The notes beneath the pieces were generated by a model. That model made no database searches and was not told where the DNA came from. It saw only the letters and a program-made list of their open reading frames with translations. Below are positions 29,945-39,463 of a stretch of DNA of 64,000 nt, piece by piece. Position 1 is the first letter of the stretch, and each line of letters begins with the position of its first letter. The stretch comes from Bradymonas sediminis (GTDB lineage Bacteria; Myxococcota_A; Bradymonadia; Bradymonadales; Bradymonadaceae). The translations under genes were made by a program, and so were the position numbers. The stretch lies in the NCBI RefSeq assembly GCF_003258315.1, contig NZ_CP030032.1, positions 3,015,804 through 3,079,803 of the forward strand, in the 5' to 3' direction.

Positions 29945-32900
29945 TCACAGCGCCCGCGCGAGGGTCTCGCGAATCGACCCTGCGTCGAGCACGCCGGCGG
30001 CGATCTCCGGGGCTACCGCCGCTAGCACGCGTGTCCAGCGTTCGGCCTCGCTCAGGGGCTCGCGCGCGTCGAGGATTCCCTGGGCTTCGAAATACTCCGC
30101 GAGCTCCAGGCGCTTCGCAGATTGAAAGCGCTTTATCTCGCCGGCGATCAGCCCCTCCAATAACTTGGTCGCGTCCCCACCGTAGTTTTCATTCAATTCA
30201 GCGACCGCGTCGATGAAATTGTCGCTGACCGCGCCCGAGTCTTCGAGATCCGCGCGGGTGACGCGCTTTCCACGGCCGACCGACCACGCCTCAAAATACG
30301 CGCCCAGTGCCTTGGCCCGTGCTTCGATCCGCGTATAGCTTGCCGCCGACACCCCGACCGCCGCTAGCGCCCCGCTTCGTTGTAGGTTTTTTAGCGCGCC
30401 CCACCGGACGATATCGGCGCGAAGCATCTGCTCAAGCTCACGCGGATCGCTGGTCAGGTACCACAAATGGGTATGACCAATGGGCGTCATCGGGTTGAGC
30501 GCCCCTCGAATGTTGAGCACATCTTTATATTGGGGGTGAGAAAGGCCCTCGGCGCTGGGAACCTCTATCTTTTCAAACGCGGGGGCGTTGGGCGCGCCAT
30601 CGTCGCGGCCGGCCACAGGTTCGGCCCTAAAATCCGGCGCCCCGGTGATCGCGCCGAGATCGATAAACTCGCACGCCACGGCGCCCGCCGCGCCGACCTG
30701 GCGCCACTTCTCAACTTCGTCCTTCTGGGCGGTCAAATAGAAGATCTGGCGCCCATCGGCGGCGATCTGCACGAGGGCGTCGATGATCGCGCGGGCGCGG
30801 GCGTCGTCGCTATTTGCCAGGGTCTCGTCGAGGACCAGCGGCAATTTGGCGCCCCGCTCTAGCTGCTCAACGAACGCGACGCGCACCGCCAATAATAATT
30901 GTACGCGGGTGCCGCTGGAGAGCTCATCGAGGCTCTGCCCGACCTCATTGAGCATATCGAAGGCGCGAAACTGCGCGCCCTCACCCTCGTCGAGGTCCAG
31001 CCGGTAGCGCCCGTGGGTGATGCGGGCGAAGAGTTCGCGGGCGCGCCGAAATACCGCGGGGCGCGTGGCGTCGCGGGTCTCACGCTGCAAGAAGTCGGAG
31101 AGCACCGCGCCGGCGACGCTGCGGCTATTCGCGGCGAGATCTTCTGCCAACGCGTCGAGGGCCGCGTGATAGTCGGCGCGCCTTTGCTCAAGGGCGGTCG
31201 ATTTTTTGGCGTCCTCGACGCGCGCCTCGATCCGCGCGATCTGGCTCATCACTGCGTCTCTTTGGGCCGCGGGGCCCGACAGCTCAACGATCTCCTGGGC
31301 CAGACGCCCGGGGCCGCCCTCGAGCAGGTCGGGTGCATAGCCGGGCTGGGCCTCCAGACGCGTGCGCACATTCCGAAGGCGCGCGTGGGCGGCGAGTGAT
31401 TCCTCCCGAGCAGCTTCGTAATCAGCGCGCTGCGCGCAAAGTGCGTCGATCGCCCGCCCCATATCGGCATCATTGATATCGGGCGCGGCGCCGGATTCCG
31501 CGATCAGTTGAAGCCGCGCAAGCAGAACCTTCGATTCATCGAGCGCCTGCGATCGCCTCTCTCGCTGCTCAATCAACGCGTCCTGCATATTCTTGCGCTC
31601 GCGCAGATCTTGCCCCAATGCCCGCGCGCCCTTCTCAAGGGCGCGGGTCTGCGCCTGGGCGCTGGCAAGATCCGGTGCGTCCGCGACCTCAGCGGGCAAA
31701 TAGGGGCGAATCGCTGCGTGGAAGTCTTCAAGATTCTGCTCAAATGATGCGCTCTTTTGCCCGAATACAGCCGCACTCGCGCTGGCCTGCATGCGCGCCC
31801 GCTGCCAGGCTTCGATATGCGAGATGAGCCAGGCCAATTCAGCTGCTTCGTCGCCAAAGCCTAAGATATATTGCCCGCCAAAATGCAGGTCTAGATTCAG
31901 CCCAACACGCGCGGCCAGCGCGTCGCGCTCCTGGTGAAGCGCGCGCTGCTTCTGCTCGGTGGCCTGAAATGCCTCCATCTCTTGGGACCAGCGCGACGCC
32001 TTCTCAACATCGTTGGTGGCGCTCGCGATGAGCTGCTCGATCTCATCGAGCCGCTGCTCGACCGCGTCTGGTCCCCAGGCTTCGGGGGCGGCAAGCCCCG
32101 AGCGCTCAAACGCGCGCCGGTGCGTCTCGCGTTGGCGCCGCTGCTCCAGGGCACCGCGATCTTGCGCGCGAAGTGAACTCAGCACCCGCGACGCCGCGCC
32201 GAAAAGCCCGCCAAATATGAGCGCCGCGACCAGCAAGACCGGCCACGCGGAGTGCCCGCCATACACCCAGACAATGCACGCGATCGCCGCCAGGATCGTC
32301 GCGATAAGCGACACGATGCGCCCGACCTGCGCCCACTTTCGCGCGTCCTGAGTCGCCGGCCCCTGGGAACCATCGCCCCGACCGCGCAGCCACGCCCGAA
32401 GTTGGCGCGCCGCGTCGCGCAGACTCTCGAGGCGCGCAGCGTCAGCCCCGTTCGCGCCGGTGAGGATCCCGCGCAGCTTCTTATACGCCCACACCTCCCC
32501 CGCCACGCGATCGAAGCGCCGGGCCAGGTCGCTAAACGCTCTCAGGTCTTCGGCTGAAATGGTGTCGAGCGAAGATGGCTCGACCGTCGCGCTGATTAGG
32601 CGCCACGCCTCGTCGGCCTTCGCCTGGGCCTCGATAACCTCGGCCTGGGCCGCCGCGCGCTCGCTCGCCACGCGCTCGATCTCGCGCAGATACCCGTCGA
32701 GCGTTGGCACGACGCTATCGAGGATCTTCGCCTCGACATCCGCCGCCTCAAGCGTCGGGCGCGACAACGGGCTCTTCGCGACCCGCTCACTCAACGCGTT
32801 ATAGCGGCGCATCGTGCTATCTTCTGCCGCGTCCGCCTCGCGCACCCGCGCGCGCAGCGCGTCCAACCGTTCGGCCTCATCGCCGCGAACCTGCGCCATG

Positions 32901-33628
32901 GCCTCCGGAAACACCAACAGCCGCTCCCGGGCCGCCACGCTGAGCGCCTCGGCTTCGCCAAATTCGACCGCAACCCGAAGCAACGCGATACGCTGCTGGG
33001 CGGCGTCTGCGACCGCCAAGCGCCGCCGCAGCTCCGACAATCGCCCCGCCTCGCGACGAAGTTCGTCCTGGGCATCCTGTGCCTCGCCCAGTCGCGCGCG
33101 GACTTTCTCGACCTTTCGATTATTCGCCCGCTTCGAATACGAATAGCCGAGCGCGCTCGCCGCCGCCGCGACATCATAGCCCCCGGCCGATTCGCGGGCG
33201 ATAAACGCCGCAAAGCCCTCGTCTTTTCCGTCGAGCAGATCCCGAAGCCCCAGATAATAACGATCGCGCGACTCCTGCGGCGCCAGCCCGGGCCCGTGGC
33301 CCCGATCCCGGCCATTTAGCTGGTAGCGAACCCGCCCGGCGTCAAAGTCCACGCGCCAATCAGCACCCGCGAGCCGAAATTGCCCGGCAACCTCGGCGCG
33401 CCCGAGCGTAGGATCCTGGGGCCACAGGAGCGTCATAATCGCCTGGGCGAGCGTGGTCTTCCCGGCCGCGTTGGGCCCGTAGATGATATTGATGCCCGCG
33501 CATAACCCGTTGATCTCAAAGCGAGAAGAGCGAAACGACCGCGCGCGATAGATCGCGATCTTCTCGAATACAAGGCCGGGCGCATGCTCCGACTGCCCCG
33601 GGATGCGGGTCCCCAATGCCTCGGTCAT
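29945..33628 (-). CDS. YhaN-like SMC-type ATPase, partner of the YhaO-like nuclease
   Basis: 1227 residues. N-terminal P-loop IIYGPNAAGKTTLAQAI near residue 50, long Ala/Glu/Arg-rich coiled coils, and a hydrophobic hairpin in the middle (IVSLIATILAAIACIVWVYG, WPVLLVAALIFGGLFGAAS) as in YhaN proteins. The C-terminal ATPase half has the signature ELSSGTRVQLLLAVR and Walker B LPLVLDETLANSDD near residues 905-960. About 200 further residues follow (starting around ALNPMTPIGHTHLWYLT), which I do not recognise from YhaN. With the upstream nuclease, whose stop overlaps this start, it should form an SbcC/SbcD-like DNA-end processing complex; the membrane hairpin suggests it works near the membrane. 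Confidence 0.88.
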   Translation of the reverse strand: MTEALGTRIPGQSEHAPGLVFEKIAIYRARSFRSSRFEINGLCAGINIIYGPNAAGKTTLAQAIMTLLWPQDPTLGRAEVAGQFRLAGADWRVDFDAGRVRYQLNGRDRGHGPGLAPQESRDRYYLGLRDLLDGKDEGFAAFIARESAGGYDVAAAASALGYSYSKRANNRKVEKVRARLGEAQDAQDELRREAGRLSELRRRLAVADAAQQRIALLRVAVEFGEAEALSVAARERLLVFPEAMAQVRGDEAERLDALRARVREADAAEDSTMRRYNALSERVAKSPLSRPTLEAADVEAKILDSVVPTLDGYLREIERVASERAAAQAEVIEAQAKADEAWRLISATVEPSSLDTISAEDLRAFSDLARRFDRVAGEVWAYKKLRGILTGANGADAARLESLRDAARQLRAWLRGRGDGSQGPATQDARKWAQVGRIVSLIATILAAIACIVWVYGGHSAWPVLLVAALIFGGLFGAASRVLSSLRAQDRGALEQRRQRETHRRAFERSGLAAPEAWGPDAVEQRLDEIEQLIASATNDVEKASRWSQEMEAFQATEQKQRALHQERDALAARVGLNLDLHFGGQYILGFGDEAAELAWLISHIEAWQRARMQASASAAVFGQKSASFEQNLEDFHAAIRPYLPAEVADAPDLASAQAQTRALEKGARALGQDLRERKNMQDALIEQRERRSQALDESKVLLARLQLIAESGAAPDINDADMGRAIDALCAQRADYEAAREESLAAHARLRNVRTRLEAQPGYAPDLLEGGPGRLAQEIVELSGPAAQRDAVMSQIARIEARVEDAKKSTALEQRRADYHAALDALAEDLAANSRSVAGAVLSDFLQRETRDATRPAVFRRARELFARITHGRYRLDLDEGEGAQFRAFDMLNEVGQSLDELSSGTRVQLLLAVRVAFVEQLERGAKLPLVLDETLANSDDARARAIIDALVQIAADGRQIFYLTAQKDEVEKWRQVGAAGAVACEFIDLGAITGAPDFRAEPVAGRDDGAPNAPAFEKIEVPSAEGLSHPQYKDVLNIRGALNPMTPIGHTHLWYLTSDPRELEQMLRADIVRWGALKNLQRSGALAAVGVSAASYTRIEARAKALGAYFEAWSVGRGKRVTRADLEDSGAVSDNFIDAVAELNENYGGDATKLLEGLIAGEIKRFQSAKRLELAEYFEAQGILDAREPLSEAERWTRVLAAVAPEIAAGVLDAGSIRETLARAL

Positions 33629-34986
33629 TTGCGCCCCCCTTTGCCCACCGATGGATGCGCGTCGGCGCCATATTTTTGGGATAAAAGCTCCTCCAACAGG
33701 CGCACGCCTTCCACCTGCACGAGGCGATGCGCGGCGGCGTCGTCAACCTCAGCGCTCGCGATTTGCTCCGAGAGCAACGGGCCAAACGCGTTGGCGCGAT
33801 GCACCTGCGAGATTTCGTGACGCAGTTTCGCAAAGAGCGGCTGGAATTGCGCGCTCACCTCGCCCGCCTCAAGCTCAACCAACAGGCGCGCGAGCAGCGC
33901 GGGCGGGTCATTGCCGCGCGCGATCTCCCGAAGGTCAAGGGCGGGACGCGTGTGAATTTCGATCTTTTCGACCCGCGCCATGATATCGTCGACGGGCAAC
34001 TCGAAGTCCTCGACCACCCGCGCGCAAAGCCGCTCGATCTCGGCCCGATAGGGGGTACTCCCCACCAATTTAAGCCGGATCATCGCGCGCTCGGGCAAAT
34101 ACCCGGAGCCCGCGGACGCCCTCGCCTCCCGAATCCATCCGTGCAATTCGCCACGAATCGCGTCCATCATCAACTTCTCAAAATCATCCACGCCCTGCAT
34201 TGGGCCCAGGTCGACCTCGACGCCGGCATAGCGCACCGACGCCAACGCGACCTGATAGGCACGCGCGGGGCGATCGGGCGAGACCTCGACGATCCACGGG
34301 CCATGCACGCCGGGCTCTCCCGGGTCCAGTGGCTGCGGTGAGCCGGGATATAGCACAAGACTTCCGCCGCTCGTCCGGGTTTCGGTCGGTCGATGAATAT
34401 GCCCCAGGAGCCAGGCCGAAAACCCGTAAGCCCCCAACTCGCTGCTCATCACCGGCGCGTAGCGACTCGCCCGCTGGTCGAGATCGGCGTGAAGAATCCC
34501 AATCGTTGGCGTCCCAACGGACGCCAGGCCGGCAAACCCCTCCAGCGGAGACTGTGGATAATGCTGACGCGGAAAGGACCAGCCCACCAGGCGCAAGATG
34601 GGTTTTCCGTCACGCTCAAAAACCCGCGACTCCCAACTTCCCCCTCGCCCCAAAAGATAAAACATCCCGGAGTCGACCGCATCGGCGACTCGCGGAAGCA
34701 CGTCGAAGTCATGGTTTCCAGAAACCGCGAAGGTCGGAATTCCGGCCTGGCCAAGGCGCCGAAGCCCTTGCTCAAGCGGGCCGATCGCCTCGAAAAATCG
34801 ATTCTCCCGATCCACGACATCGCCGGTGAGCACGACCAGGTCGACCGCCTCGTCGATCGCGCACTCCACGGTACGCGCCCAGATATGCGCCACCGATAAG
34901 TTCGACGGGTTCCCATCAACACGGCTGGGATACCGGCCAAGATGCAGGTCTCCAGCGCATAGAATTTTGACGAGACCCTCGGGCAT
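33625..34986 (-). CDS. YhaO/SbcD-like metallophosphoesterase (DNA repair nuclease)
   Basis: 453 residues from the second ATG (34986), which places the family start VKILCAGDLHLGR close to the N-terminus; an ATG two codons upstream is also possible. The five metal-binding motifs of Mre11/SbcD nucleases are present: GDLHLG, LTGDVVDRE, VSGNHDF, IGILHADLD and LGHIHRP. The C-terminal part contains a capping region and amphipathic helices that could bind the ATPase. It overlaps the YhaN-like gene by four bases, supporting a two-subunit complex. Confidence 0.92.
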   Translation of the reverse strand: MPEGLVKILCAGDLHLGRYPSRVDGNPSNLSVAHIWARTVECAIDEAVDLVVLTGDVVDRENRFFEAIGPLEQGLRRLGQAGIPTFAVSGNHDFDVLPRVADAVDSGMFYLLGRGGSWESRVFERDGKPILRLVGWSFPRQHYPQSPLEGFAGLASVGTPTIGILHADLDQRASRYAPVMSSELGAYGFSAWLLGHIHRPTETRTSGGSLVLYPGSPQPLDPGEPGVHGPWIVEVSPDRPARAYQVALASVRYAGVEVDLGPMQGVDDFEKLMMDAIRGELHGWIREARASAGSGYLPERAMIRLKLVGSTPYRAEIERLCARVVEDFELPVDDIMARVEKIEIHTRPALDLREIARGNDPPALLARLLVELEAGEVSAQFQPLFAKLRHEISQVHRANAFGPLLSEQIASAEVDDAAAHRLVQVEGVRLLEELLSQKYGADAHPSVGKGGRK

Positions 34987-35136
34987 ACACAACTCCAGCT
35001 ACAGCGCACCTGATTGACGCGGCGATTCTATGGGCTGCGTCGCTTATTTCAAAGCAGGCAATCGACGCAGCGAGGACGCGAGCGCCCCCAAAGCCACCCC
35101 ATACGATCACTCCGGCGGCGCGACGTCGCTCCACAA

Positions 35137-35172
35137 CAAAAAGCTCGCCGGCGGATTCCTCCGCCGGCGAGC
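35137..35172 (-). terminator. Rho-independent terminator of the beta-barrel gene
   Basis: On the minus strand a GC-rich stem (GCTCGCCGGCGGA and complement, tiny loop) is followed by TTTTTG, about 50 bp after the stop at 35220. Confidence 0.85.
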
Positions 35173-35219
35173 ATGAATGATGTCCTCTTTGCCGACTAAA
35201 CGGCGACAGCCCCTCGTGA

Positions 35220-35906
35220 TTAGAGCTTATAATTATAGCCAACGAGGAAGCTAAATCCGGTGTTCATCACCTCAAGACCGCCGTCCATATCAGACGCTTT
35301 ATTGCTCTGGGTAAGCGAGCGGTCATAACGCAGGTCCAAGCTCAGCGCCCCGGGACCGGTGGCGAAGTCAACGCCCACGCCGGCAGCCACGCCGATATCG
35401 AGCCTTTCGACATCCTCCGCGTCGATATCCTTGGTGTCATCGCCGGCCTTGGTGCTCCCCGACAGGAAATAGCCAAACGTCGGGCCGACCAGCACCTTGG
35501 GCGTCACGGAGCCGCCCACCGGCAGCGCGAGGCGCGCGAGGACCGGGACCTGCAAATAGTTCGTGGTCGCCGTCGACTCGATATTGAACGGACCGGCCTC
35601 CGCCTTAAGCGTGGCGCCGTATTGCTTGAAAAGAATCTCGGGCTGAATGCCCAGGAAGGGGTTAAACTCGACCACCGCGCGCAGACCGCCACCGAAGCCC
35701 AGCGTGGACTCGGTATGGTCAGCGAACTCATCAGCGACGTCGCTATCGTCGGCAGAATACGCATGGGAGCTATAATTTAGCATCCCCACCACGCCGATCT
35801 GAGCGCCCCCGGAATTTGAGCGACTGGAGGTGACATCCTGAGCAAAGGCGTTGGCGCCAGCAAGCGTAATCAGCGAAGCGGCAAGACACATCGTAACTTT
35901 ACGCAT
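35220..35906 (-). CDS. outer-membrane beta-barrel protein
   Basis: 228 residues from the ATG at 35906, which follows GAGGG; upstream in-frame codons to 35966 are not supported. A signal peptide (MRKVTMCLAASLITLAGANA, cleavage near FAQD) is followed by alternating beta-strand pattern: FGGGLRAVVEFNPFLGIQPE, YLQVPVLARLAL, KVLVGPTFGYFLSG, LDIGVAAGVGVDFATG. It ends with an aromatic/leucine strand (FLVGYNYKL) as in barrels exported by Bam. It resembles the PorT/OMP_b-brl group of 8-stranded barrels. Role unknown. Confidence 0.85.
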   Translation of the reverse strand: MRKVTMCLAASLITLAGANAFAQDVTSSRSNSGGAQIGVVGMLNYSSHAYSADDSDVADEFADHTESTLGFGGGLRAVVEFNPFLGIQPEILFKQYGATLKAEAGPFNIESTATTNYLQVPVLARLALPVGGSVTPKVLVGPTFGYFLSGSTKAGDDTKDIDAEDVERLDIGVAAGVGVDFATGPGALSLDLRYDRSLTQSNKASDMDGGLEVMNTGFSFLVGYNYKL

Positions 35907-36102
35907 TTTACAAATCCCTCTTATAAAAACAGCTGAATACAAAAACAGAACTCGTTGGACACCCAAAACGCCGGTGCCTCACGCTTAGCAACAATCTTTC
36001 GCGCGGTTTATTCGATTATTTTACAAATAATTCGGATACCATCCAGGCGCCGCGCTCGTCGGCGCCGGACTTTTGGTGAAAAAAGAGGCGGCAATTCGGC
36101 AC

Positions 36103-36146
36103 AAAAAAGCCCGCCCCGCGCATCATGCGCGGGGCGGGCTTTTTTG
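36103..36146 (-). terminator. strong Rho-independent terminator after the papain-like gene
   Basis: A long near-perfect inverted repeat (core GCCCGCCCCGCGCAT and complement) flanked by A6 and T6, so it could stop transcription in either direction. It lies 55 bp beyond the stop codon at 36201. Confidence 0.93.
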
Positions 36147-36200
36147 CGTCGCGGTCAAGACCTTAACGCGTGGCGCGTGACGCGTGACGCGCCGGGATGA

Positions 36201-37715
36201 TTAGAAGGTCACTTCAATCGTCCACTCGTTAAGCGTACCAGCGTCGTATTTCGACTCGTCCCACATATAAAGTTCGTAGGTTCCCTGAGCCTCAAGGCCC
36301 TGGAACTCCTCGACGACATAGGTGCGTTTCTCGAAGGCGCCGGAGGTGTTGCTCGCCTCCTCAAGGATGACGATATCGCTACCGTTGGGGTGGACGAGCA
36401 TCAGGTCCAGGTCGCCCTGGTAGGCGTGCGTGATGTCGACCGTCACGGTGAACTCGGAGATGGCGCCGAAGTCTTCGACGTCGATGGTGCTGACGGCGCC
36501 GTTGGAGTCGTTGTCCGGAATCTCGAGCGCTTCGGAGTTCGTGTAGGTCTTGGTGTTGCTGTCTTCCTGACACGCTGCGCTCTCGGCGCACACGTCGTCC
36601 TCGCAGTCTGCGAAGCCGTTGCCGTCATTGTCGATGCCGTCGCCGCAAATCTCGACCTTCGGCTCGATTTCGGGCAGGTCGGCGACGCGACCGGAGCCGT
36701 ATTCGGCGACATATTTCTGCGAGATATAGCCGTAGCCGTCTCCGTTGGGGTTCTCGCTGCCGAAGCTGCCGGTGCCCCAGCTATTCTTGAAGATGAAGAA
36801 GCCCTTCTCCACCATCGGCTCGCCGTTCTCGTCGAGCATCACTTTGCCGTCTTTGTCGAGACGCTCGACTTCGAGGGTGTCGTCCCAACCGACCAGAAGG
36901 ATCGAGTGACCCGCGCGGTTCTTGAGGCTCTCGCGGCGGTCATCTTCGTTCGGATACAGCACATACCCTTTGCGCGAGTAGCCGCTGTTGACCTTGAGCG
37001 GCGACGCGCCGTGGTTCCACGACTGATAGAAGAAATCCAGCCCGACGATGACCGCCTGGCCCTTCTGGGTCATGAACGCTTTGATATCGTCGGTGCGCGT
37101 GGACAGCCAGCGACCGGTCGGAAGCGTGAACTTCTCGGCTTCTGCGGCCTCGGCCGGCGGCTCACCGTTGGTGTAGCAACGCGTGGGGCGCTTGTCCCCG
37201 GTGCACTCGGGGTCATTGCTGGTCGACCAGGCGCGCGACTCATAGGGCCACACATCCTCTTCGACCACGCCGAATCGGCTGATCGCCTCAAGGTTTTTGG
37301 CGCCGGTGGAGCCTTCCGTATTCCGGAACGATCCGACCTCGAATTTCGCCGACCACTGCAGATATTGCTCCGAGAAGTCCGGCGTCAGATAGGTGCCCTC
37401 TTTAATATAGAGATGCTCCATCAGGCCGATGGTCGAGAAGACCGAGCAAACGCCACGGCCGCCCTGGTTTTGCACCGGCGACTGCAGGACCACCAGATCT
37501 TCAAATTTCGGCGGATAGACCGCGTCCGCCTTTCCCTCGGTGGGCAGCTCGCTATTGTCCGGCGCGCCTTGCAGCAGCGTGTCGCGCGGGGTCAGCGGCG
37601 GGGCAATGATCCCTTCCTGGTCGACGACATTGTTGTCGACCGAATCGTCGGCGCAGGCACCCAGCGACAGAGCGAGCGCCAAGCCAAGGAAATAAAAACG
37701 GTTATTGAAGTTCAT
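36201..37715 (-). CDS. papain-like (C1) cysteine protease lipoprotein with a C-terminal P-domain
   Basis: 504 residues. Signal peptide with a clear lipobox, LSLGAC, lipidated at Cys21. The peptidase domain begins after a short propeptide: QNQGGRGVCSVFSTIGLMEH with catalytic Cys90, His in RAGHSILLVGWDD (about residue 270) and Asn in FIFKNSWGTG (about 311). An Asp/Cys-rich calcium-binding-like stretch (CGDGIDNDGNGFADCEDDVC) near 355-375 follows. Residues about 385-504 form a proprotein-convertase P-domain (FTVTVDITHAYQGDLDLMLV, GTYELYMWDESKYDAGTLNE). It is likely an active protease held on the outer membrane. GGGAGA-type ribosome binding sequence sits just before the ATG. Confidence 0.92.
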   Translation of the reverse strand: MNFNNRFYFLGLALALSLGACADDSVDNNVVDQEGIIAPPLTPRDTLLQGAPDNSELPTEGKADAVYPPKFEDLVVLQSPVQNQGGRGVCSVFSTIGLMEHLYIKEGTYLTPDFSEQYLQWSAKFEVGSFRNTEGSTGAKNLEAISRFGVVEEDVWPYESRAWSTSNDPECTGDKRPTRCYTNGEPPAEAAEAEKFTLPTGRWLSTRTDDIKAFMTQKGQAVIVGLDFFYQSWNHGASPLKVNSGYSRKGYVLYPNEDDRRESLKNRAGHSILLVGWDDTLEVERLDKDGKVMLDENGEPMVEKGFFIFKNSWGTGSFGSENPNGDGYGYISQKYVAEYGSGRVADLPEIEPKVEICGDGIDNDGNGFADCEDDVCAESAACQEDSNTKTYTNSEALEIPDNDSNGAVSTIDVEDFGAISEFTVTVDITHAYQGDLDLMLVHPNGSDIVILEEASNTSGAFEKRTYVVEEFQGLEAQGTYELYMWDESKYDAGTLNEWTIEVTF

Positions 37716-38086
37716 GGGTTCTCCCTAAATGGGCTATATTAAACTAAAAAGTAGGTCTCACATAATACAATAGCCGGCCCCGATACACCGATCAATTCGG
37801 TATATGCGAAACAGACGTATGCGCTACAGAGTCGGCTATTTAGCTATCTTTGAACTTTCTGTCAAACCCGCTTTGAAATCCTGCGCGCGGGTCCATAAAA
37901 GGTATCCGACACCCCGATCTACCACACCTGTGGGCGGGTCCTGGCGCCCGAGTTGCCCACTAATTTTTCGCGCGGCTTGCCGCGGCGCCCAAATTCCATC
38001 AGACTCAGTCTATAAATTACACGCAATTCGTTTGTATGCGGGATCACAAAACCGACGAGCCCACCTGCGCGCGAGGGGACTTAACG
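37716..38086. other. 371-bp divergent intergenic region
   Basis: Between the papain-like gene (minus) and the gene at 38087 (plus). It holds the promoter candidate listed next and is AT-rich near 37716-37800. Open frames here lack coding character. Confidence 0.5.
37767..37795 (-). promoter_or_regulatory. candidate promoter of the papain-like gene
   Basis: On the minus strand TTGATC (37795-37790) and TATTGT (37772-37767) with a 17-bp spacer, about 50 bp before the start codon. The -35 box sits in a short inverted repeat (CCGA-n5-TCGG). Confidence 0.45.
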
Positions 38087-38764
38087 ATGCCAAAAAAGAC
38101 GACGCCTCACTCTCAAAAGAGCAGCATCTTACGCCCGGAAGACCAGCAATCCGGGCTCGCTCCCCCCGATGACTTTCTGCTCAACCCGCATCCGGACCCC
38201 ACCGTTCAACTCTTTTTGGATGACCTTGAGCCCTACGAAGACCCGACCCGATCCGTGCCCCAGCAGCGCCTTTTAAATACGGCCTATGAAGACGCGCATG
38301 ATCACGACGACACCACTCAGAGCTTTGCGATTCCCCCCGAGCGCCTTGAGTCACTGGCCAGCAACCCGAAGATATCCTCCCCAGGCCGGCACGCAGAGGG
38401 CTCGAACCAGGTCGAGGTCTACGACCCGTTTATGACCCGCGAGACACCCGCGCCGGCGACGCCCCAGCACCGCCAGGGCCACGGCAAGCCGCGGGGTACC
38501 GTGAAACAGCGAAGCACCATAAAGATGGGCCCGGTGGGCGTGCGCCCCCGCGCCGCGGCATACACCTCGCTGGAGTCCGACCAAACAGCAGCGCGCTTCG
38601 CCCCGGCCCAATTGCGCGATATCGATGAGGACGGCTTCCACCTCTTTGTTCTTCGCCCGGACGCGCAGGGACGCGTAGTGCTCCCGCGCAGCTTCTTCGG
38701 CGCGCAGGGGGACCCCCAGGGCGCGATGCTCCTGGTCAAAGCCAAAGTACTTCGCTCCGACTAA
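38087..38764 (+). CDS. hypothetical hydrophilic protein
   Basis: 225 residues from the ATG at 38087, preceded by GAGGGG; the frame extends to 38036 without support. Residues 1-140 are low-complexity, rich in Pro, Asp, Gln and His (DDLEPYEDPTRSVPQQR), and probably disordered. The last 50 residues are more ordered (DIDEDGFHLFVLRPDAQGRV, VLPRSFFGAQGDPQGAMLLV). No family recognised. No signal peptide or membrane helix, so probably cytoplasmic. Confidence 0.65.
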   Translation: MPKKTTPHSQKSSILRPEDQQSGLAPPDDFLLNPHPDPTVQLFLDDLEPYEDPTRSVPQQRLLNTAYEDAHDHDDTTQSFAIPPERLESLASNPKISSPGRHAEGSNQVEVYDPFMTRETPAPATPQHRQGHGKPRGTVKQRSTIKMGPVGVRPRAAAYTSLESDQTAARFAPAQLRDIDEDGFHLFVLRPDAQGRVVLPRSFFGAQGDPQGAMLLVKAKVLRSD

Positions 38765-38893
38765 TTCACGCCGTTTATGCTTTGAAATCTATCGGGCATC
38801 CGGCTATCGTCGCGCCGTCAGGTGCGCGATTATTTGGCCCGTCGGGGCGCCGCGTGAAACCCTCTCCCCCAAACTCCCCATCTCAGGCACTCA

Positions 38894-39373
38894 ATGAGCA
38901 CGCACGACAAGGGCTCGCCCGACTCCAGCGCGACGCTGGTCTTATGGCTGGTCTGGGCCTCGATGCTTTTTAGCTTGATGGTCATGGCATCGGTCCCCCT
39001 TATTATACCGCCGCCCCCGGGCTTCGTCCCCTTCAGCATCGCCGCGGGCACCGTCCCGCCGATCGTGGTCATCCTGGCCGTGGCGAGCGCAATGCTCATC
39101 GCAGTGCTTCGCAACGCGCGCAAAAAGCGCTACTTTGACCAGGCCGCGAGCTACGCGAGCGCCGAGGAAAAAGACAACGCCTATTTCACGATGGCGTTGA
39201 CCACCTGGGTCATTTGCGAATTGGTGGGTGTCTTCGGGCTCGTAATAGGCTATCTCACCTTCGAGGCGCTCTTGGCTCTGCCATTTTTGCTCGTCGCCGC
39301 AACGCTATTGGGCATCTATCGCCCGAAATCGCCCGCGGCCGACGCAAACTCTTCGAAAGAGCCCCTCGACTGA
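38894..39373 (+). CDS. small integral membrane protein
   Basis: 159 residues with four predicted membrane helices: LVLWLVWASMLFSLMVMASV, IVVILAVASAMLIAVL, MALTTWVICELVGVFGLVIG, and EALLALPFLLVAATLLGIY. A basic loop (RNARKKRYFDQ) separates the two pairs. The C-terminus is short and polar. No family assigned. It lies 90 bp upstream of another small membrane-anchored protein on the same strand. Confidence 0.75.
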   Translation: MSTHDKGSPDSSATLVLWLVWASMLFSLMVMASVPLIIPPPPGFVPFSIAAGTVPPIVVILAVASAMLIAVLRNARKKRYFDQAASYASAEEKDNAYFTMALTTWVICELVGVFGLVIGYLTFEALLALPFLLVAATLLGIYRPKSPAADANSSKEPLD

Positions 39374-39463
39374 CAAAGCAGACGACTCTATCGCATCCCC
39401 CCGCGCGCGCTGGCGACTCAATCCATGTTGCCTTTGCCTTTGCCTCCGGTGTACGAATAGCTC

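Noticed and set aside
36390-37742. 450-codon plus-strand frame opposite the papain-like gene
   Set aside because: The minus frame has signal peptide, catalytic triad and P-domain; the plus frame shows no recognisable pattern.
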